Part shown: positions 60,663 through 64,000 of the stretch, in pieces | How the letters are laid out: every line of letters starts with the position of its first letter | Position numbering within the stretch: the first letter of the stretch is position 1 | NCBI RefSeq assembly: GCF_004022215.1 | Contig: NZ_SAUZ01000010.1 | Span: forward strand, 62,001-126,000 | Direction of reading: 5' to 3' | Source: Paenirhodobacter populi | GTDB lineage: Bacteria > Pseudomonadota > Alphaproteobacteria > Rhodobacterales > Rhodobacteraceae | Length of the DNA: 64,000 nt | Translations under genes and position numbers: made by a program | The notes under the pieces: generated by a model | What the model saw: the letters and a program-made list of their open reading frames with translations, nothing else | Databases searched by the model: none | Told to the model about the DNA's origin: nothing

Positions 60663-61222
60663 AGCTGGTTCTGGGGTCCGCAAGCCCCCGGCGGCGGGAA
60701 CTGATCGCGCAGCTGGGGTTGACGCCCGACGCGGTGCGGGCGCCCGACATCGACGAAACGCCGGTGAAGGGGGAGGTCGCGCGCGATTACGTGGCGCGGA
60801 TGGCGCGGGAAAAGGCGTCCGTGCTGGACTGCGCGGCGGATGAGGTGGTCCTGTGCGCCGATACGACGGTGGCCTGCGGGCGCCGTATCCTCGGCAAGCC
60901 CGTCGATGAGAAGGAAGCGGCGGAATTCCTGTGGCTTCTGTCCGGGCGACGCCATCATGTGCTGACGGCGGTCGCGGTGCGCACGGCATCCGGCCTGCGC
61001 GAAAGACTGGTCGATACGATCGTGAAATTCCGTCCCCTGTCGAACGAAGAGGTCAACGCCTACCTCGCCTCGCGCGAGTGGGAGGGCAAGGCCGGCGGCT
61101 ATGCGATTCAGGGCCGGGCCGGGGCGTTCATCCCGTGGATACAGGGTTCCTTCACCGGGGTCGTCGGCCTGCCGCTGGCGGAAACCGCGGTGCTGTTGCG
61201 CGCGGCGGGGGTTTCGGCATGA
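60659..61222 (+). CDS. maf: Maf family nucleotide pyrophosphatase
   Basis: 187 residues. Maf proteins hydrolyse non-canonical or modified NTPs to NMPs. [36 protein letters not shown] (catalytic Asp) and [18 protein letters not shown] are diagnostic. The GTG start overlaps the infA stop, and its own stop overlaps the RNase start (ATGA). The chain infA-maf-RNase-yacG is tightly coupled. Confidence 0.92.
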   Translation: MKLVLGSASPRRRELIAQLGLTPDAVRAPDIDETPVKGEVARDYVARMAREKASVLDCAADEVVLCADTTVACGRRILGKPVDEKEAAEFLWLLSGRRHHVLTAVAVRTASGLRERLVDTIVKFRPLSNEEVNAYLASREWEGKAGGYAIQGRAGAFIPWIQGSFTGVVGLPLAETAVLLRAAGVSA

Positions 61223-62259
61223 AGGGCCGGATCGTGATCCTTGGCGAATTGCGCGGGCTGGAAGCCGCCGCGCTGATGGTCGACGGGCGGCTGGAAGACC
61301 TGCTGGTCGACAGTTCCGATGTCATGACGCTGGCGCCCGGCGCCATCTGCCGCGGCCGCGTGGACCGGCAGATGAAAGGGCAGGGCGGCGTATTCGTCCA
61401 GCTTCCGGGCGACGAGAAGGGCTTTCTGCGCGACGCCAAGGGGCTTTCCCCCGGTCAGTCGGTGGTCTGTCAGGTGACGGGCGGGACCGAGCCGGGCAAG
61501 GCGCTGCCGGTCTCGCTGCGGCTGCTGTTCAAGGGGCGCTACGGCATCGTCACGCCGGGCGCGCCGGGGATCAATGTCTCGCGCCGCATCCGGGACGAGG
61601 ATCTGCGCGCCGATTTTCAGGCGCTGGCGCAGGTGGTGCTGGAAGGCTCCGATCTGGGGCTGATCCTGCGCTCCGCCTGCGAGGGCGCGGAGGATGGCGA
61701 GATCGTCGAGGATGTGGCCGCGCTGCGCGCGCTGGCCGAAGCGGTGCTGGCTGATGCCGAGGGCGGGCCCGAGCTGCTGGTCGATGCGGCCAGCCCGCAT
61801 GAGGAAGCCTGGCGCGAATGGGCCGATCCCGCCCCGGACGAGGTGACGGAAGGCTTCGCCGACCATGGCGTGCCGGAGGCGGTGGACGAGCTGCTGTCGC
61901 CGCGTGTCGGCTTGCCGGGCGGCGGTCACATGATGATCGAGCCGACCCGCGCGCTGATCGCCGTCGATGTGAACACCGGGGCCGATACCTCGCCCGCCGC
62001 GTCGCTCAAGGCGAATATCGCCGCCGCCCGTGATCTGCCGCGGCAGTTGCGGTTGCGGGGTCTGGGCGGGCAGGTGGTCATCGACTTCGCCCCGATGCCC
62101 AAGAAGGACCGCGCCACGCTGGAACAGCAGCTGCGCACCGCCTTCAAGGGCGAGGCCGCGGAAACCAGCCTTGCCGGCTGGACCCCGCTTGGCATGTTCG
62201 AACTGGTGCGCAAGCGCGACCGGGTCGCCCTGCGCGCGCTGCTGGAGGGACGGGAATGA
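61219..62259 (+). CDS. Ribonuclease E/G family protein, short form
   Basis: 346 residues, well below E. coli RNase G (about 490). The S1-like part carries [20 protein letters not shown]. The DNase-I-like catalytic part has [16 protein letters not shown] (metal Asp) and [15 protein letters not shown] (second Asp). The chain ends soon after, at [14 protein letters not shown], so the CPxCxG zinc-link that holds RNase E/G tetramers is absent. It probably processes rRNA or mRNA. Coupled to maf and yacG. Confidence 0.85.
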   Translation: MKGRIVILGELRGLEAAALMVDGRLEDLLVDSSDVMTLAPGAICRGRVDRQMKGQGGVFVQLPGDEKGFLRDAKGLSPGQSVVCQVTGGTEPGKALPVSLRLLFKGRYGIVTPGAPGINVSRRIRDEDLRADFQALAQVVLEGSDLGLILRSACEGAEDGEIVEDVAALRALAEAVLADAEGGPELLVDAASPHEEAWREWADPAPDEVTEGFADHGVPEAVDELLSPRVGLPGGGHMMIEPTRALIAVDVNTGADTSPAASLKANIAAARDLPRQLRLRGLGGQVVIDFAPMPKKDRATLEQQLRTAFKGEAAETSLAGWTPLGMFELVRKRDRVALRALLEGRE

Positions 62260-62438
62260 GCTGTCCGATCTGTCACAAGGAAACCGATCCGAAATACCGC
62301 CCGTTCTGTTCCAAACGCTGCGCGGATATCGATCTGGCGAAATGGCTGAACGGGTCCTATGTGATCCCCGGAGATCTGGCCGAGGAAGAGGAACGCGCCC
62401 CGGACGGTCCGCCGGGTGGCGGTGATCCGATCCAGTGA
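62256..62438 (+). CDS. yacG: DNA gyrase inhibitor YacG
   Basis: 60-residue zinc-finger protein. CPICHK and [17 protein letters not shown] supply the four zinc cysteines and conserved KWL/DLxxW signature. It binds GyrB in E. coli and inhibits gyrase. Its ATG overlaps the RNase gene stop. A bidirectional terminator follows. Confidence 0.92.
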   Translation: MSCPICHKETDPKYRPFCSKRCADIDLAKWLNGSYVIPGDLAEEEERAPDGPPGGGDPIQ

Positions 62439-62439
62439 A

Positions 62440-62462
62440 AAGGCCGCCCGGTGGGCGGCCTT
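62440..62462. terminator. Bidirectional terminator between yacG and rpoH
   Basis: Perfect 10-bp stem AAGGCCGCCC/GGGCGGCCTT with a GGT loop. The plus side has CGTCTTTCT and the minus side CCTTTTCAC, so it can end both convergent transcripts. Confidence 0.8.
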
Positions 62463-62494
62463 CGTCTTTCTGTCGGGCTTTCTGTCCGGCGTCG

Positions 62495-63394
62495 TCAGGC
62501 GGGGATCGCCATCCCCTTGTCCTTCGCCAGAACGCGCATCCGGTTTTGCAGCTTTTCAAAGGCGCGCACCTCGATCTGGCGGATGCGTTCGCGCGACACG
62601 TCGTATTTCGTCGAAAGCTCTTCCAGCGTGACGGGTTCGTCGCGCAGGCGGCGTTCCATCAGGATGTCCCGTTCGCGTTCGTTCAGCACGTCCATCGCGG
62701 CGGTCAGCATGGCACGGCGGGCCTCAAGCTCGTCCGCCTCGGCATAGGCGCCGGCCTGATCGGCATCCTGATCTTCCAGCCAGTCCTGCCACTGCGCGGC
62801 GCTGTCGCCTTCGCCAGACCCCACCTGCGCGTTGAGCGAGGCATCGCCCCCCGACAGGCGCCGGTTCATCTCGATCACCTCGGTCTCGGTGACGTTCAGA
62901 TCATGGGCGATCTTCTTTACCGCATCGGGGCGCAGGTCGCCGTCCTCATAGGCGCCGATCTTCGACTTGGCCTTGCGCAGGTTGAAGAACAACTTCTTCT
63001 GCGCCGAGGTGGTGCCCAGCTTCACCAGCGACCAGGACCGCAGGATGTATTCCTGGATCGCGGCGCGGATCCACCACATAGCATAGGTCGCCAGCCGGAA
63101 GCCCTTTTCCGGATCGAAGCGCTTGACCGCCTGCATCAGGCCCACGTTCGCCTCGGAAATCACCTCGGCCTGCGGCAGGCCGTAGCCGCGATAGCCCATG
63201 GCGATCTTCGCGGCGAGCCGCAGGTGCGAGGTGACAAGCTTATGCGCCGCTTCGGGATCTTCGTGGTCGACCCAGCGTTTGGCCAGCATGTATTCCTCTT
63301 CCGGTTCCAGAAGCGGAAACTTGCGGATTTCCTGCATGTAGCGGTTCAGGCCCTGTTCTGGGCTGGGCGCGGGCAGGTTTGCATAACTCGTCAT
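62495..63394 (-). CDS. rpoH: RNA polymerase heat-shock sigma factor RpoH
   Basis: 299-residue sigma-70 family factor of the sigma-32 group. Region 2 has YRGYGLPQAEVISEANVGLM and RLATYAMWWIRAAIQEYILR. The RpoH box QKKLFFNLRK, which marks this subfamily, follows. Region 4 has RDEPVTLEELSTKYDVSRER. It directs heat-shock genes such as lon, whose promoter region here shows an RpoH-type motif. The ATG at 63394 follows AAAGGG. Alphaproteobacteria often have two RpoH paralogues; which one this is cannot be told. Confidence 0.95.
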   Translation of the reverse strand: MTSYANLPAPSPEQGLNRYMQEIRKFPLLEPEEEYMLAKRWVDHEDPEAAHKLVTSHLRLAAKIAMGYRGYGLPQAEVISEANVGLMQAVKRFDPEKGFRLATYAMWWIRAAIQEYILRSWSLVKLGTTSAQKKLFFNLRKAKSKIGAYEDGDLRPDAVKKIAHDLNVTETEVIEMNRRLSGGDASLNAQVGSGEGDSAAQWQDWLEDQDADQAGAYAEADELEARRAMLTAAMDVLNERERDILMERRLRDEPVTLEELSTKYDVSRERIRQIEVRAFEKLQNRMRVLAKDKGMAIPA

Positions 63395-63560
63395 ATGTCC
63401 CTTTCTTTCTCCCGTTCCGGCCGGCGGACTCCCGGATCTGGGACTGCCGCTGGCGGGTTTCAAGGCGTGGGGGATGATCACACTCTCGGATTCATAACGC
63501 AGGATGCAGGGGGTTCCGTTCCCTGTCTAGCGCCTATTACATAAAAGTGAACGGTGTTGT

Positions 63561-64000
63561 TTACTTTTTCGCGCTCGTATTTCCGCCCGCGCCGGCCCGC
63601 AGAACGGCCAGAAGCGCCTCGATATCCGCCGGCAGCGGTGAGGAGAAGCTGAGCGTCTCACCGCTGACCGGATGGACGAATCCCAGCGTCGCGGCATGCA
63701 GCGCCTGACGTGGAAACAGGGCGGCCGCCTCGGCCGCCGCCTCGCCCACCACCTTGGCGGGCAGCCGGCGCCGGCCGCCATAGGTCGGATCGCCGATCAG
63801 CCCGTGGCCGGCATGGGCCATATGGGCGCGGATCTGATGCGTGCGCCCGGTTTCCAGCCAGCAATCGACCAGCGCGGCGGCGCCGGCGAAATCCTCGACC
63901 ACGCGGGCGCGGGTGACGGCGTGGCGGCCACCCTCGAAGATCACCGCCTGCCGCTGCCGGTCGGTCTTGTGGCGCGCCAACTGCGAGGTGATCTTCAGCA
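63561..64000 (-). CDS. RluA family pseudouridine synthase (partial)
   Basis: C-terminal 146 residues; the N-terminus lies beyond the right edge. ARHKTDRQRQAVIFEGGRHA, LVDCWLETGRTHQIRAHMAH and GDPTYGGRR are hallmarks of the RluA/RluC/RluD catalytic domain. The catalytic-Asp motif lies upstream of the visible part. It modifies uridines in 23S rRNA or tRNA; the exact target is not readable. Confidence 0.9.
   Translation of the reverse strand, partial: LKITSQLARHKTDRQRQAVIFEGGRHAVTRARVVEDFAGAAALVDCWLETGRTHQIRAHMAHAGHGLIGDPTYGGRRRLPAKVVGEAAAEAAALFPRQALHAATLGFVHPVSGETLSFSSPLPADIEALLAVLRAGAGGNTSAKK

Overview
The window is a high-GC chromosomal segment that looks like an alphaproteobacterium of the order Rhodobacterales, most likely Rhodobacteraceae. 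The evidence is the infA-maf-RNase E/G-yacG cluster, an RpoH sigma factor with a canonical RpoH box, a DksA with a degenerate zinc finger, prophage proteins of the gene-transfer-agent type, and strong high-GC codon bias. The species cannot be named from sequence alone.

Layout. Bases 1-11086 hold a catabolic island. A minus-strand cluster encodes an M20 amidohydrolase, an M20 peptidase, an APH-fold kinase of the hydroxylysine-kinase type, a class-III aminotransferase-fold enzyme of the phospho-lyase type, a third M20 deacylase and a family-5 ABC importer. A divergent plus-strand gene encodes a 2-aminoadipate-type aminotransferase. Four near-identical ATTGT-NN-acaat palindromes sit at the two promoter regions. 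Together they suggest uptake, de-acylation or peptide cleavage, phosphorylation, and phospho-elimination of a hydroxylysine-like amino acid, ending in the 2-aminoadipate route; this is inference. Bases 11.1-41.9 kb are core genome: thiN, dksA, xthA, erpA, dgt, prs, purE/purK, lon, an EnvZ-like kinase, mobA, a PLD protein, and capsule export (KpsT-KpsE-KdsA). tRNA-Val(CAC), tRNA-Asn(GUU), tRNA-Leu(UAA) and tRNA-Gln(UUG) lie among them. The tRNA-Leu(UAA) gene is interrupted in its anticodon loop by a 241-nt group I intron. Six copies of a roughly 65-base dispersed repeat lie downstream of genes.

Bases 41902-60172 are an integrated phage-like element of 18.3 kb at tRNA-Gln. It is bounded by a 20-bp direct repeat (attL/attR), has a tyrosine integrase at the attR end, and carries candidate integrase arm sites just inside both ends. 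It encodes an HK97-type head (portal, protease-capsid fusion, connector, closure, terminase) and some tail genes (tape measure, minor tail M, tail I, SGNH spike). The gene order is unusual. I find no recognisable major tail tube, lysis, replication or repressor gene. It may be a satellite, a GTA-like domesticated element, or a decayed prophage whose reading frames are still intact.

Bases 60.2-64 kb return to core genome with infA, maf, RNase E/G, yacG, rpoH and a truncated RluA-family pseudouridine synthase.
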